DNA from: Pararhizobium sp. | GTDB lineage: Bacteria; Pseudomonadota; Alphaproteobacteria; Rhizobiales; Rhizobiaceae | Length of the DNA: 64,000 nt | Assembly (NCBI GenBank): GCA_017794825.1 | Contig: CP051237.1 | Coordinates: 3,616,501-3,680,500, forward strand | Direction of reading: 5' to 3' | In this document: in pieces, positions 54,158-63,690 of the stretch | Numbering within the stretch: position 1 is the first letter of the stretch | Layout of the letters: each line of letters opens with the position of its first letter | Notes under the pieces: generated by a model | What the model was told of the DNA's origin: nothing | Database searches by the model: none | The model's input: the letters and a program-made list of their open reading frames with translations, nothing else | Made by a program: the position numbers and the translations under genes

Positions 54158-56221
54158 TCAGCGGCCTTCGCGGTACCACATGCCGGCGAGCGCAAACAGC
54201 AGCAGGGCAAGGCCCAGGAAGCCGCCAAAGAGCGGAATCCTGTTAATGCCCCTGAGCTCGGATTCGCCGGTCAGGTTGAGCATCATGCGATCCGACGAAC
54301 CGCGTTGCAGCCCTCTGACCGGGACGATAGGCGGCAATTGCACTGAGCCGCCATTTTCGGAAACCCGCGCAACCATGCCTCCGGTCTCATCCGCTATGGG
54401 CTTCAGCACTTCGGTGGTCGACACGGTCGCGGAAAATTCCGGCGCATTGGTCGCGCCGACATGAACCAGCGTCGACATGTCCCCGTTGGAGATTTCGAAA
54501 AGTCCGCTTTCGGTAACCGGCGCGTCTGCGGTGAAGCGTCCGTCTTCCCCGCCTGACAGATTGATCGAGACGGTCTCGCCGGACGGCGAGGTAAGCACGG
54601 CCTCCGGCACGGCATCGGACATGGTCTGGCGGTCGATGGTGATGACGTTGCCATTGGCCTTGGCGGTCAGGGCTTCTTCTTCCAGAGCCGGTTCCTTCAT
54701 CAGCCAGTGGGCGATGCGCCGGTAGAGCGGAACATGCGGACCGCCGCCCTCGAAGCCGCGCGCCCAGAGCCAGCCATGATCGGACATCAGCATGGCGACC
54801 CGTCCTTCGCCAACGCGTTCGAGCACCAGGAGCGGCATGCCGTCGGGTCCCTGGAGCACCGTGTCGTCGACCGGCGCTTCGGATTCCACGGCGCGGAACC
54901 AGCGGCCCCATTGCGGCGGCTCCTGCCCGGACCCCGGCAGGTCGCGGGTGACGGGATGACGCGCGCCGACATCGGTCGGGCGCGGATAGAAGCCGACTTC
55001 GCTGATTCTGCCTGTGGGCGCCGCCGGCAGGACAGGCGCGAGCGGCGTGGTGGCGATGGAATCCTGCCCGGCATGTTCCGGACCCGCGGCGATCAGCAGC
55101 GCGCCGCCATCCTCCACATACTGGGCGATGTAATCGTAATAGAGCACCGGCAGAACGCCGCGGCGCTGATAGCGGTCGAAGACGATGAGGTCGAACTCGT
55201 TGATTTTCTCGACGAAAAGCTCGCGGGTCGGAAAGGCGATCAGCGACAATTCGTCGATGGGCGTGCCGTCCTGCTTTTCAGGCGGGCGCAGGATGGTGAA
55301 ATGAACCAGGTCGACCGAGGTGTCGGATTTGAGAAGATTGCGCCAGGCGCGCTCGCCGCTGTGCGGCTCACCGGAAACCAGCAGCACACGCAGATTTTCG
55401 CGAATTCCGTCGAGGATGGTGACGGCCTTGTTGTTGGCGAGCGTCACTTCGCCGGGAACCGGTTCGACCGACAGCTCGATGATGTTGTCGCCGGCGTGCT
55501 CGATGTCGATGGTCAGCGGCATGTCCTGGCCGATCGGCGCGAGTTCGCGGCTGTAGACCTCGCCATTGATCTTCACGGTCACTTCCGCGACGTCGCCGCC
55601 GGAGCGTCCGTCGTCAACGATGCGGTAGACGATCTCCTGGGTCTCGCCGACAATGCCGAAACGCGGCGCGTTCACCAGTTGCACCCGGCGATCGATCTCG
55701 TCCGCGCTGCCGGTCACAAGGCCGTGGACGGGCGCGTTGAAGCCAAGCTGAGACGCCTGTTCGGGCACGTCGTGAATTTGTCCGTCGGTGATCATCACCG
55801 CGCCTGCGATCCGAGCGGTCGGCACGTCCCTGAGCGTCGTCGAAAGCGTTGAAAACAGCTGTGTGGACGGGGAATTGTCCGCCGCGTCGTGGGTTGTCTC
55901 CGCTATCCGGACATCCAGGCCACGGAAGCGCGACAGCTGGTCTTCCAGACGCGCGAGGGTCTCGTCGGTCGCCGCCGTGCGTTCCGGGGACGCCTGGCTC
56001 TGGCTGCGGTCGACGATCACGGCGACCACGCTGTCCAGCGGTTCCCGCTCCTGCTGCATGTAGACAGGATTGGCGAGCGCGAGGCACAGAGCCGCCACCG
56101 CAAGCACTCTGAGCCAAGCGCCGCGGACCCTTTGCCACAGGCCAAACGCCATCAGCAGCGCGCCGAGCGCGGCGACGACATAAATGTAGACGGGTGGAAT
56201 GAGCGGCGAGAAATGGATCAT
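54158..56221 (-). CDS. Large membrane protein of the MoxR/DUF58 operon
   Basis: The 687-residue protein has two N-terminal membrane helices (VYIYVVAALGALLMAFGLW, LRVLAVAALCLALANPVYM), a periplasmic or cytoplasmic VWA-like domain (VVAVIVDRSQSQ near residue 68), a middle glutamine-amidotransferase-like fold (VEDGGALLIAAGPEH) and a C-terminal helix (LFGGFLGLALLLFALAGMWY). This layout is found in the last gene of MoxR-DUF58-BatA clusters in Rhizobiales. Its start overlaps the stop of the BatA/DUF4159 gene (ATGA). Role in envelope or protein maturation is inferred from the family. Confidence 0.75.
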   Translation of the reverse strand: MIHFSPLIPPVYIYVVAALGALLMAFGLWQRVRGAWLRVLAVAALCLALANPVYMQQEREPLDSVVAVIVDRSQSQASPERTAATDETLARLEDQLSRFRGLDVRIAETTHDAADNSPSTQLFSTLSTTLRDVPTARIAGAVMITDGQIHDVPEQASQLGFNAPVHGLVTGSADEIDRRVQLVNAPRFGIVGETQEIVYRIVDDGRSGGDVAEVTVKINGEVYSRELAPIGQDMPLTIDIEHAGDNIIELSVEPVPGEVTLANNKAVTILDGIRENLRVLLVSGEPHSGERAWRNLLKSDTSVDLVHFTILRPPEKQDGTPIDELSLIAFPTRELFVEKINEFDLIVFDRYQRRGVLPVLYYDYIAQYVEDGGALLIAAGPEHAGQDSIATTPLAPVLPAAPTGRISEVGFYPRPTDVGARHPVTRDLPGSGQEPPQWGRWFRAVESEAPVDDTVLQGPDGMPLLVLERVGEGRVAMLMSDHGWLWARGFEGGGPHVPLYRRIAHWLMKEPALEEEALTAKANGNVITIDRQTMSDAVPEAVLTSPSGETVSINLSGGEDGRFTADAPVTESGLFEISNGDMSTLVHVGATNAPEFSATVSTTEVLKPIADETGGMVARVSENGGSVQLPPIVPVRGLQRGSSDRMMLNLTGESELRGINRIPLFGGFLGLALLLFALAGMWYREGR

Positions 56222-59028
56222 TGGCCAAGACGCTCCAGCAACGCCGGAATGTGAACCTGGTCGGATTTGTAGTTGCCGGTCAGCATGTACATCATGATGT
56301 TGACGCCCCCGCGGAAGGCGTATTCCCGCTGCAGCGGATCCGGCGGCACCGTCGGATAGACGGGGATATTGTTGCGGTCGATCGCCCAGGCGCCGGCGAG
56401 GTCGTTGCCGGTGATGATGATCGAGGAGACGCCGTCGCCGCTGCGCGCCGGACGATCGCTCTGTTCACCCGCGTCGTAACTCGTCTCGACCCAAAGCGGG
56501 CTGCCGCGATAGCGACCCGGAAACTCGTTGAGAATATAGAACGCCTTGGTGAGAACGTGGTCTTCGGGCACCGGCTCGAGGGCGGGAATATCGAGATCGG
56601 CCAGGATATTGCGCAAGCGCCCGGTCTCCGGAGTGATCGCAGCCTCGTCGAGCCCCGCGAGCGCGTCGCGCGTGTCGAACAGAACGGTCCCACCGTTTTT
56701 CATGAAGGCGTCTATCCGGCTGATCGCTTCAGGCGAGGGCGGCTCTGCATCGACGGAAATCGGCCAGTAGAGCATCGGGTAGAGGGCGAGCGGATCGGTG
56801 TCGAGATCGACCCCGACGGCTTCACCCGGCTCCAGCGAGGTGCGGAAAGAAAGAAACCGCGAAAGCCCGGTCATGCCCTGCCTGCTGGTCTCGTCGACGA
56901 CCGCGTCGCCGGTGATGACATAGGCGAGGTGGGTGCGATCGAGAGAGGCCAGAATCTGGTCGTCGTTCGGCATCTCGTCGGCCGCCAGTCCATTGCCGCC
57001 CGACGACAGCACAAGCACGGCCGCGACCAGCGCCATGCCGAGCGAGGACGCGGCCGGGCGGCTGAAGTTGCGGCGCGCGAAGGCGCCGGCCATTCCAAGC
57101 ACCACGAGACTGTCGACGATGAGCAGGATGACGGCGGCCGTCAGAAGCGGCGGTTTGAGATCACGGCTTTCACCAGGGACGAAACCGGATCGCGTCGCCG
57201 CCACCGCGAATTCCGGCGGGACGAACGGCTCCAGCGTGTCGTCGGAACGCATCAGATTGAGCGCGAGAAAGCCGCTTTCGGAGCCGTACAACCCCGGCGG
57301 ATTGTCGAAGGAAACGGTCGGCGTATCGCCCCGGGCGACCTGCAGCGGCTGCGCGGCGCCTGTCGGGGCAGTCAGCGCGCCCCTGGCGTTCAGCAACTGA
57401 TAGGGCGGCAGATTGACGCCGGTGTCCTGACTTCCCGCAACCGTGGAGGCGCGCGACAGCAGGATCGAGCGGCGCAGCATTTCGACGAATTGTCCGGAAA
57501 TCGGCAGCGAGGACCATTTCGGCTCCGCCGTCACGTGGAAGAGCACGATGCGGCCCTGGCCGGTTTCGCGACTGGTGACGAGCGGCGTGCCGTCGAGCAA
57601 GCTCGCCCAGGTGTGGGCGGCGAGGTCTGGCGACGGTTCTGCTAGAACCTGGGTGTTGACGCTGACGTCGTCCGGCCGCGACATCCCCGCGAAAGGACTG
57701 TTTTCGGGAAATTCCGAGAGCGGTTGCGGTTCGCTCCAGGACAGGGATCCGCCCAGCGTGCGTTCACCCTGCCGGAGCTTTACCGGAACCAGTGGATCAT
57801 CGCCGATGCCGCTCGCCATGCGCGGTCCGGCGAAGCGGACAAGCATGCCGCCGTCCTCCACCCAATCCGAAAGTTCGGCTTCCGACTCTTCCGGAAGGGT
57901 GCCGATATCCGCCATCACGACGACAGACGGGCGCTGTTCGAGCACCTCGGAAATCGCGTCGGACAATTCGTCGCTTTCCGGCGCGATCAGATCCGCGAAC
58001 GGCTGCAGGGCGCGCGTCAGATAATAGAGCGGAGAAAGCAGCGGCTGTGTCAGGTCCAGCGGTTCGGCCGACAACAGGGCGACGCGCCGCCTGCGGAAAC
58101 TGTCGTCCAGCAGATAGGTGGCGCCGGCCGTGGCTGCGTTGTCGACGACGATCTGCGCGAAGTCGTTTCGCAGTTCGAACGGCGCCGAAAGGGACGCCTG
58201 CCCCTGACGGTCGCCCGCCGCGAAATCGAGCGTTCCGGTGGAGATCGGCCGGCCCCGGTTGTCGCGCGCCGTGATCGGCAGGGTCTGGGCCGCATTGTCG
58301 TTGATGCGGACCGCCGAAAGATTGAAGCCGTCGGCGCTGTTTTCGGCGGAGGTGATCGCGACCGTGCTTTCGCCGTTGCTTTCGAAGATCAGCGCCTGCT
58401 GGGTCTCGAGTTCGGCCAGCATGTCCCATGCGTGATCGGCGCCAGGTTCGGCGATGCCGTCGGAAAGCACCGCAATCGTGCCGAGCGGCGTCGTGTGGAG
58501 CGCCGCAGTCAGGCTTTCGATCGCCGAGATATCGTCGGCCGGCAAGGGGCGCGGTTCCGCGGCGAGCAGCCTTTCGCGCGCCCTGGCGGCGATATCCGGC
58601 GTCGCGTCATTGGCGCGGTCCGCGGTGAAGACGATCGAAACCGGCACGTTCTGGCTTTCCGCGTCGGAAATCAGACGCTCGGCGGTCGCCACCCGTTCCT
58701 CCCAGTCGCTGACGGTCGCCCAGCTGTTGTCCATGACGATCGCCAGCGGGCCTTCGCCGCTGACGGACCGTTCCTGCGGATTGAGGATGGGATCGGCCAG
58801 CGCGATGATCACGAGCGCCGCCATGAGGAGCCGCAGCGCCGTCAGCCACCATGGGCTCTTCGACGGCGTTTCCTCCTTTTTCAGGATGCGCGCGAGGATG
58901 CGGAACGGCGGAAAGGGTTCGGACTTGGGGCGCGGGGGCGTCAGTCTCAGCAACCACCAGATGACCGGCAACGCCAGCAGGCCGAACAGGACGGCGGGAG
59001 CTCCGAATGCGAGGGGTAGGAAACTCAA
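56218..59028 (-). CDS. BatA-like / DUF4159 membrane protein
   Basis: The 936-residue protein opens with two helices of the aerotolerance-regulator N-terminal domain (FLPLAFGAPAVLFGLLALPVIWWLLRLTPP; WLTALRLLMAALVIIALADPILN). A VWA-like domain follows (LAIVMDNSWATVSDWEERVATAE), then an amidotransferase-like fold (about 370-420), further helices at about 610-680, and a C-terminal DUF4159 domain (from about residue 700: LASLDRTHLAYVITGD, ISRIDAFMKNGGTVLFDTRDA). It is translationally coupled to both neighbours through 4-nt overlaps. Such proteins act with MoxR ATPase and DUF58 protein at the inner membrane. Confidence 0.82.
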   Translation of the reverse strand: MSFLPLAFGAPAVLFGLLALPVIWWLLRLTPPRPKSEPFPPFRILARILKKEETPSKSPWWLTALRLLMAALVIIALADPILNPQERSVSGEGPLAIVMDNSWATVSDWEERVATAERLISDAESQNVPVSIVFTADRANDATPDIAARARERLLAAEPRPLPADDISAIESLTAALHTTPLGTIAVLSDGIAEPGADHAWDMLAELETQQALIFESNGESTVAITSAENSADGFNLSAVRINDNAAQTLPITARDNRGRPISTGTLDFAAGDRQGQASLSAPFELRNDFAQIVVDNAATAGATYLLDDSFRRRRVALLSAEPLDLTQPLLSPLYYLTRALQPFADLIAPESDELSDAISEVLEQRPSVVVMADIGTLPEESEAELSDWVEDGGMLVRFAGPRMASGIGDDPLVPVKLRQGERTLGGSLSWSEPQPLSEFPENSPFAGMSRPDDVSVNTQVLAEPSPDLAAHTWASLLDGTPLVTSRETGQGRIVLFHVTAEPKWSSLPISGQFVEMLRRSILLSRASTVAGSQDTGVNLPPYQLLNARGALTAPTGAAQPLQVARGDTPTVSFDNPPGLYGSESGFLALNLMRSDDTLEPFVPPEFAVAATRSGFVPGESRDLKPPLLTAAVILLIVDSLVVLGMAGAFARRNFSRPAASSLGMALVAAVLVLSSGGNGLAADEMPNDDQILASLDRTHLAYVITGDAVVDETSRQGMTGLSRFLSFRTSLEPGEAVGVDLDTDPLALYPMLYWPISVDAEPPSPEAISRIDAFMKNGGTVLFDTRDALAGLDEAAITPETGRLRNILADLDIPALEPVPEDHVLTKAFYILNEFPGRYRGSPLWVETSYDAGEQSDRPARSGDGVSSIIITGNDLAGAWAIDRNNIPVYPTVPPDPLQREYAFRGGVNIMMYMLTGNYKSDQVHIPALLERLGQ

Positions 59029-59945
59029 GCCGCCGTACCTCTCAAACCGTCTCCGACGACGCCGGACAGATGCGTGTGCAGCGCCACGAGCGCCGTGGAC
59101 GCCGGCTGGTCGGTATGGTGGGTGATGAAGTTCCAGCCAAGCCGCCGCAGGTTTTCCGCGATGTTGCTCCGACGCGAAAGAAACGCTCTCTGATAGTCGT
59201 CATGCAGCGTTTCGGCCTTGCCGGCGGTCAGTTTTTCGCCGGTTTCGGGATCGATAAACTCCGTGCGGCCATTGTAGGGAAACACCTCTTCCGCCGGATC
59301 GCAGATTTCCAGCACGTGGCCGCGCACGCCGCGCCGCGCGATCGGAGCAAGCCGCTCGAGCACGGTTTCTGCAGGATCGAGAAAATCGGATATCAGCACG
59401 ACGTCGCTGTAGCGGCCCAACCGTTCAAGTTCCGGCCAGTCGCCATGGTCCGATTGCAGCATGAGCGCGGTGGCGAGCCTTTCCGAGGCGTTGCGCGCGG
59501 CGATCGGATCCATCACGCCAGGCGAGGCGATACGTTCGCCGGAACGCGCAAGCACTTCCGCCAGAGCGAGCAGAATGACGATGGCGCGGCTCTGCTTCGA
59601 GACCTGCGCGAGGCTGGACTGATACAACATGGAGGGAGAGGCGTCGGCCCAGAGCCAGATCGTGTGGGCGGCTTCCCATTCCCGGTCGCGCACATAAACG
59701 TTGTCGTCGCGCGCCGACCGGCGCCAGTCGATCCTGGCAAGCGTCTCGCCTTCGACATAGGGACGAAACTGCCAGAAATTCTCGCCGACGCCGCGCTTGC
59801 GCCGGCCGTGCCAGCCTGTGATCACCGTATTGGCGACGCGTTGCGCCTCGACCAGCAGGTCTGGCACGAGCGCAGCGCGCTGGCGCGCGCGCGCCAGAGC
59901 GTCGCTGACGGCTACCGGTTGCGTGGTCTGTCCGACAGGCGCCAT
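59025..59945 (-). CDS. DUF58 / VWA-like protein
   Basis: The 306-residue protein contains the DUF58 core: GRRKRGVGENFWQFRPYVEGETLARIDWRRSARDDNVYVRDREWE (split by a loop) and WLWADASPSMLYQSS, in which D-x-S-x-S is a MIDAS-like metal site. ATG 59945 overlaps the MoxR stop by one base (TAATG). Longer in-frame upstream sequence is the MoxR gene in another frame. DUF58 proteins are the usual partners of MoxR AAA+ ATPases, acting as adaptor or substrate-binding VWA. Confidence 0.88.
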   Translation of the reverse strand: MAPVGQTTQPVAVSDALARARQRAALVPDLLVEAQRVANTVITGWHGRRKRGVGENFWQFRPYVEGETLARIDWRRSARDDNVYVRDREWEAAHTIWLWADASPSMLYQSSLAQVSKQSRAIVILLALAEVLARSGERIASPGVMDPIAARNASERLATALMLQSDHGDWPELERLGRYSDVVLISDFLDPAETVLERLAPIARRGVRGHVLEICDPAEEVFPYNGRTEFIDPETGEKLTAGKAETLHDDYQRAFLSRRSNIAENLRRLGWNFITHHTDQPASTALVALHTHLSGVVGDGLRGTAA

Positions 59946-60961
59946 TATTCCCCGCTTGCGGTCTTGACCAGATTGGCGATCACGTCGCGAATGTGCACGC
60001 CCTCGGCGCGCGCTGCGAATGTCAGCGCCATGCGGTGCTGCAGGATCGGCAGCGCCAGCGCGTAGACATCGTCGACCGACGGCGCCAGGCGACCGTCGTA
60101 GAGCGCGCGGGCTCTGACGCACAGCATCATCGACTGGCCGGCGCGAGGCCCGGGCCCCCAGGCGACATGCCGGTCGGTATCGGCGTTGCCGTTGCCGGGC
60201 CGCGCCATGCGCACCAGCTCCAGGATGGCGTCGACCACCTGTTCGCTGACGGGCATGCGGCGCACGAGCGACTGGATCTCCTGAATGCGCGCGCCGGAAA
60301 GAACCGCTTTCGCCTGCTTTTCCTCGATACCCGTGGTTTCCAGCAGGATCCGGCGTTCGGCGTCCTGTTCGGGATAGTTGACGTCGACCTGCATCAGGAA
60401 GCGGTCGAGCTGGGCTTCCGGCAGCGGATAGGTGCCTTCCTGTTCCAGCGGGTTTTGCGTGGCGAGCACGTGGAACGGCTGCGGCAGGTCGTGATGGGTT
60501 CCGGCGACGGTCACGTGATATTCCTGCATCGCCTGCAGGAGGGCGGACTGGGTGCGCGGCGAAGCGCGGTTGATCTCGTCTGCCATCAGCAGCTGGGTGA
60601 AGACGGGTCCGGGAATGAACCGGAAGGAACGCTTGCCGGCGTCGTCCTGGTCCATGACCTCGGAGCCGAGGATATCGGAGGGCATCAGGTCCGGCGTGAA
60701 CTGGATGCGGTTGTCGTCGAGCCCCAGAACCGTGCCGAGCGTGGCGACAAGCTTGGTCTTGGCGAGGCCGGGCACCCCGACCAGCAGGGCGTGTCCCCCG
60801 GACAAAACGGTGAGGAGCGTGTGCTCGACGACCGTCTGCTGACCGAAAATGACGTTGCCTATTTCCTTGCGGATCGCGCTGATGTCTTCCAGAGCCGTTT
60901 CCGCGACGGCCAGTATCTCCTTCTCATCCATCGTCTGGGTGGAATTTTCGACAAGGCCCAT
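59945..60961 (-). CDS. MoxR-family AAA+ ATPase
   Basis: The 338-residue chaperone-like ATPase has Walker A GVPGLAKT, Walker B LLMADEINRASPRTQSALLQAMQE, sensor 1 VLATQNPLEQEGTYPLPEAQLDRFLM and Arg-containing sensor 2 near the C-terminus (AWGPGPRAGQSMM). Hallmarks of the MoxR/RavA group are complete. MoxR ATPases assemble or activate protein complexes with VWA partners. It heads the four-gene minus-strand operon, with GGAG 8 nt before ATG 60961. Confidence 0.92.
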   Translation of the reverse strand: MGLVENSTQTMDEKEILAVAETALEDISAIRKEIGNVIFGQQTVVEHTLLTVLSGGHALLVGVPGLAKTKLVATLGTVLGLDDNRIQFTPDLMPSDILGSEVMDQDDAGKRSFRFIPGPVFTQLLMADEINRASPRTQSALLQAMQEYHVTVAGTHHDLPQPFHVLATQNPLEQEGTYPLPEAQLDRFLMQVDVNYPEQDAERRILLETTGIEEKQAKAVLSGARIQEIQSLVRRMPVSEQVVDAILELVRMARPGNGNADTDRHVAWGPGPRAGQSMMLCVRARALYDGRLAPSVDDVYALALPILQHRMALTFAARAEGVHIRDVIANLVKTASGE

Positions 60962-61155
60962 GAAACAGTCTCCGTATTGTCTTGTTCGAGAACGTCTACA
61001 CTTGCATTCACCAACCGTTAGATGGCGTAATTATGATCACCATCAATGGGGATTCGCATTGTCGCAACGGGTTTTCTTCATTCTGCTATGAATGACACGA
61101 AGCTGGAACTGCTCTAAGTGACAAAGTTGTGAATGAAGGAGAAACGGATTCAGCC

Positions 61156-61767
61156 ATGGCTGAAGGCAAGTTGACGCAAACATCCGACGCGGCGGGACTG
61201 GAGGCGCTGATCTCCCGCGCGGCGGCCTCGAACCGCGGGCTGCCGCCCGTCGACAAGTGGAATCCGGAGTTCTGCGGCGATCTCGACATGGAGATTCGCG
61301 CGGACGGCACGTGGTTCTACATGGGAACGCCGATCGGAAGGCAGCCGCTGGTGCGGCTTTTCTCGACGGTGCTGCGCAAGGATGCGGACGGCAAGACCTA
61401 TCTCGTGACGCCGGTGGAAAAGGTCGGGATCCGCGTGGAGGACGCACCCTTTGTCGGCGTGGAAATGAGCGTGACGCAGCGGGAAGGCCAGCAGATCCTG
61501 ACATTCAGAACCAATGTCGGCGACGTGGTGGAGGCCGGTCCAGACCATGCCTTGCGCTTTGAAATTGCTGGCGAAAACGACGAGCTCAAGCCCTATCTCC
61601 ACGTTCGCGGCCGGCTGGAGGCGCTCATCAGCCGTCCGGTAATGTACGACATCGTGGAGCTTGGCGAGCCAGTCGAGATCGACGGACGGGAGATGTTCGC
61701 GGTGCGCTCCGGAGGAAGCGTGTTTCCGATGATGGAAATGCGGGAACTCGAGGCGCTCATCCGATGA
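61156..61767 (+). CDS. DUF1285 family protein
   Basis: The 203-residue soluble protein matches DUF1285: PPVDKWNPEFCGDLDMEIRADGTWFYMGTPIGRQPLVRLFSTVLRKD (in two runs) and YLVTPVEKVGIRVEDAPFVGVEM, with beta-rich structure to the end. ATG 61156 is chosen with a GGA upstream; a GTG at 61129 would place AAGGAG inside the gene. It overlaps the NUDIX gene by four bases and starts the conserved DUF1285-NUDIX-CCA set, divergent from the MoxR operon. Confidence 0.82.
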   Translation: MAEGKLTQTSDAAGLEALISRAAASNRGLPPVDKWNPEFCGDLDMEIRADGTWFYMGTPIGRQPLVRLFSTVLRKDADGKTYLVTPVEKVGIRVEDAPFVGVEMSVTQREGQQILTFRTNVGDVVEAGPDHALRFEIAGENDELKPYLHVRGRLEALISRPVMYDIVELGEPVEIDGREMFAVRSGGSVFPMMEMRELEALIR

Positions 61768-62402
61768 AGATCGAGACCGATCAGCGATACAGCGCGCGCG
61801 CGCTGCGCGACACGATCACCGCACAGCCGGCGGTCGACGACGACGCGCTGTTCGGCGACCACCTGCTCAATCCGGATCTGCGCACCTGGGTTCTGAATCA
61901 GAAACTGCGCGATGCAGCCGTGCTCGTTCCTTTCGTCGATTACGGAGATCATACCAATCTGCTTTTGACGCAGCGAACGACCAAAATGCGCACCCATTCG
62001 GGTCAAATCGCATTTCCGGGCGGCGCGATCGACCCGGAAGACGAATCACCCGAGGCGGCCGCGATGCGGGAGGCGGAAGAGGAAATCGGGCTGCCGGCGA
62101 ACCATATCGAACCGTTCGGCAGGCTGCCGCTCTATTTCACGGCGACGGGTTTCAGGATTTTTCCGGTGCTGGCGATCGTCGATCCGGGCTTTCCGATCGA
62201 GCTCAACCGGCATGAGGTCGACGACGCCTTCGAGGTGCCGCTGGGCTTTCTGATGGATCCCGCGAACCACAATCGCGAGAGCAGGGTGTGGCAGGGCCTC
62301 GAACGGCATTACTACACCATGCCCTACGACCAGAGACATATCTGGGGCGTGACTGCCGGAATTATCCGCACGCTCTACGAAATCTATTTCTCAGACCGGT
62401 AG
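61764..62402 (+). CDS. CoA pyrophosphatase-type NUDIX hydrolase
   Basis: The 212-residue protein has LLLTQRTTKMRTHSGQIAFPGG, the sequence of the NudL/CoA-hydrolase subgroup, directly before the NUDIX box GGAIDPEDESPEAAAMREAEEEIGL. The LPLYFTATGFRIFPVLAIV strand and the C-terminal IWGVTAGIIRTLYEI also fit. It hydrolyses the diphosphate of CoA or related compounds. ATGA overlap with DUF1285 and a 6-nt gap to the CCA gene make one operon. Confidence 0.88.
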   Translation: MKIETDQRYSARALRDTITAQPAVDDDALFGDHLLNPDLRTWVLNQKLRDAAVLVPFVDYGDHTNLLLTQRTTKMRTHSGQIAFPGGAIDPEDESPEAAAMREAEEEIGLPANHIEPFGRLPLYFTATGFRIFPVLAIVDPGFPIELNRHEVDDAFEVPLGFLMDPANHNRESRVWQGLERHYYTMPYDQRHIWGVTAGIIRTLYEIYFSDR

Positions 62403-62408
62403 ACGCCC

Positions 62409-63683
62409 ATGACAAGCGCCACGAGCATCGCCGACGCCGCATGGTTCGGCGAAGCGCCTTTGCCGAGAATTCTAGCCGTGTTGAACGAAGGCGACGCGGA
62501 AACGCGGATCGTCGGCGGCGCCGTGCGCAACACGTTGATGGGCATGGATGTCGGGGACATCGATCTCGCAACGACGCTGTCGCCGGACGCAGTGGCGGAC
62601 CGCGCGAAGGCGGCCGGCTTCAAGACGATACCGACCGGCATCGACCACGGAACCGTGACGGTGGTTGTCGACGGAAAACCGTTCGAGGTCACGACGCTGC
62701 GGGTGGATGTAAAAACCGACGGACGCCATGCGGAGGTGGCCTTCGGAAGCAGCTGGCGTGAGGACGCCGAGCGCAGGGACCTGACCATCAACGGTCTTTA
62801 CGCCGACGCCGACGGCGCGGTCATAGACCTTGTCGGTGGGCTGGCGGACATCGAAAAGCGGCTGGTGCGCTTTATCGGCGACGCGGATACGCGCATCCGG
62901 GAGGATTATCTGCGCATCCTGCGCTTTTTTCGATTTTTCGCGTGGTACGGCGACGGACGCCCGGACGCGGACGGTCTCAGGGCGTCGGCCAGGCTCAAGG
63001 ACGGCCTGGCGCGGCTTTCCGCCGAGCGCGTCTGGTCGGAGCTGAAGCGTCTGCTCGCAGCTCCGGATCCGTCTCGGGCGCTGTTGTGGATGCGACAGAG
63101 CGGCGTGCTGTCGGCCATTCTGCCGGAAACGGAAAAGTGGGGCATAGACGCAATCCACGGACTTGTGCGCTCCGAGCAGCAACTTGGATGGGAGCCTGAC
63201 GCCTTGCTGCGGCTGATGGCCATCACGCCGCCCTATGCGCCGCGCCTCCAGGCGCTGGCCGAACGGCTGAAACTCTCGAATGCGGAAAAGGATCGGCTGA
63301 TGGCGTGGGCCGACGCCGAGCGACTGTCGCCGACCGTCGCTGAAAGCAAGCTCGCGCGGCTTCTGTATGAAACGACTCCGCAGACCATGCTCGATGGTTT
63401 GCGACTGCAGCTCGCGGCGGCGAGGAACGCGGCCGAAACCGAAAACGACGCGCTGATGCAGGCGGCCGGCTACTCACGGCTGATCGCCTATTGCGAAGGC
63501 TGGAAAAGACCGGTCATGCCGGTGCGCGGCAAGGACCTGACCGCGCTCGGAGTATCGGCCGGTCCGGAAATGGGGCGTATTCTCAAGGCGATCGAAAAGG
63601 CGTGGATTGCAAGCGATTTCCGGCTCGATCGCGCGGCGCTGCTCAAGAAGGTTCCGGATATCCAGGCGCGAACCGGGGATTGA
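62409..63683 (+). CDS. cca: CCA tRNA nucleotidyltransferase
   Basis: The 424-residue class II enzyme adds or repairs the 3' CCA of tRNA. It has the nucleotidyltransferase start RIVGGAVRNTLMG, metal carboxylates DIDLATT, the base-selection region ERRDLTINGLYAD and the family motif RIREDYLRILRFFRFF. The C-terminal helical body spans 240-424. ATG 62409 follows the preceding stop by 6 nt. It is last in the DUF1285-NUDIX-CCA operon and convergent with hemF, 7 nt away. Confidence 0.93.
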   Translation: MTSATSIADAAWFGEAPLPRILAVLNEGDAETRIVGGAVRNTLMGMDVGDIDLATTLSPDAVADRAKAAGFKTIPTGIDHGTVTVVVDGKPFEVTTLRVDVKTDGRHAEVAFGSSWREDAERRDLTINGLYADADGAVIDLVGGLADIEKRLVRFIGDADTRIREDYLRILRFFRFFAWYGDGRPDADGLRASARLKDGLARLSAERVWSELKRLLAAPDPSRALLWMRQSGVLSAILPETEKWGIDAIHGLVRSEQQLGWEPDALLRLMAITPPYAPRLQALAERLKLSNAEKDRLMAWADAERLSPTVAESKLARLLYETTPQTMLDGLRLQLAAARNAAETENDALMQAAGYSRLIAYCEGWKRPVMPVRGKDLTALGVSAGPEMGRILKAIEKAWIASDFRLDRAALLKKVPDIQARTGD

Positions 63684-63690
63684 CCGGGCG

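Noticed and set aside
53868..54464. Open frame of 198 codons running through the 45-bp repeats
   Set aside because: It has no ribosome site, and its second half overlaps 300 nt of the membrane-protein gene antisense. The 15-residue repeats come from the DNA repeat and read equally well on the other strand.
57724..59019. Open frame of 431 codons on the plus strand, and a 474-codon one at 56221-57645
   Set aside because: Both are antisense to the BatA/DUF4159 gene, very rich in Arg, with no domain similarity.
60990..61000. GTTCGAGAAC as a LexA site upstream of moxR
   Set aside because: Alphaproteobacterial LexA recognises direct GTTC repeats 7 nt apart; this is a short inverted repeat with a different spacing.
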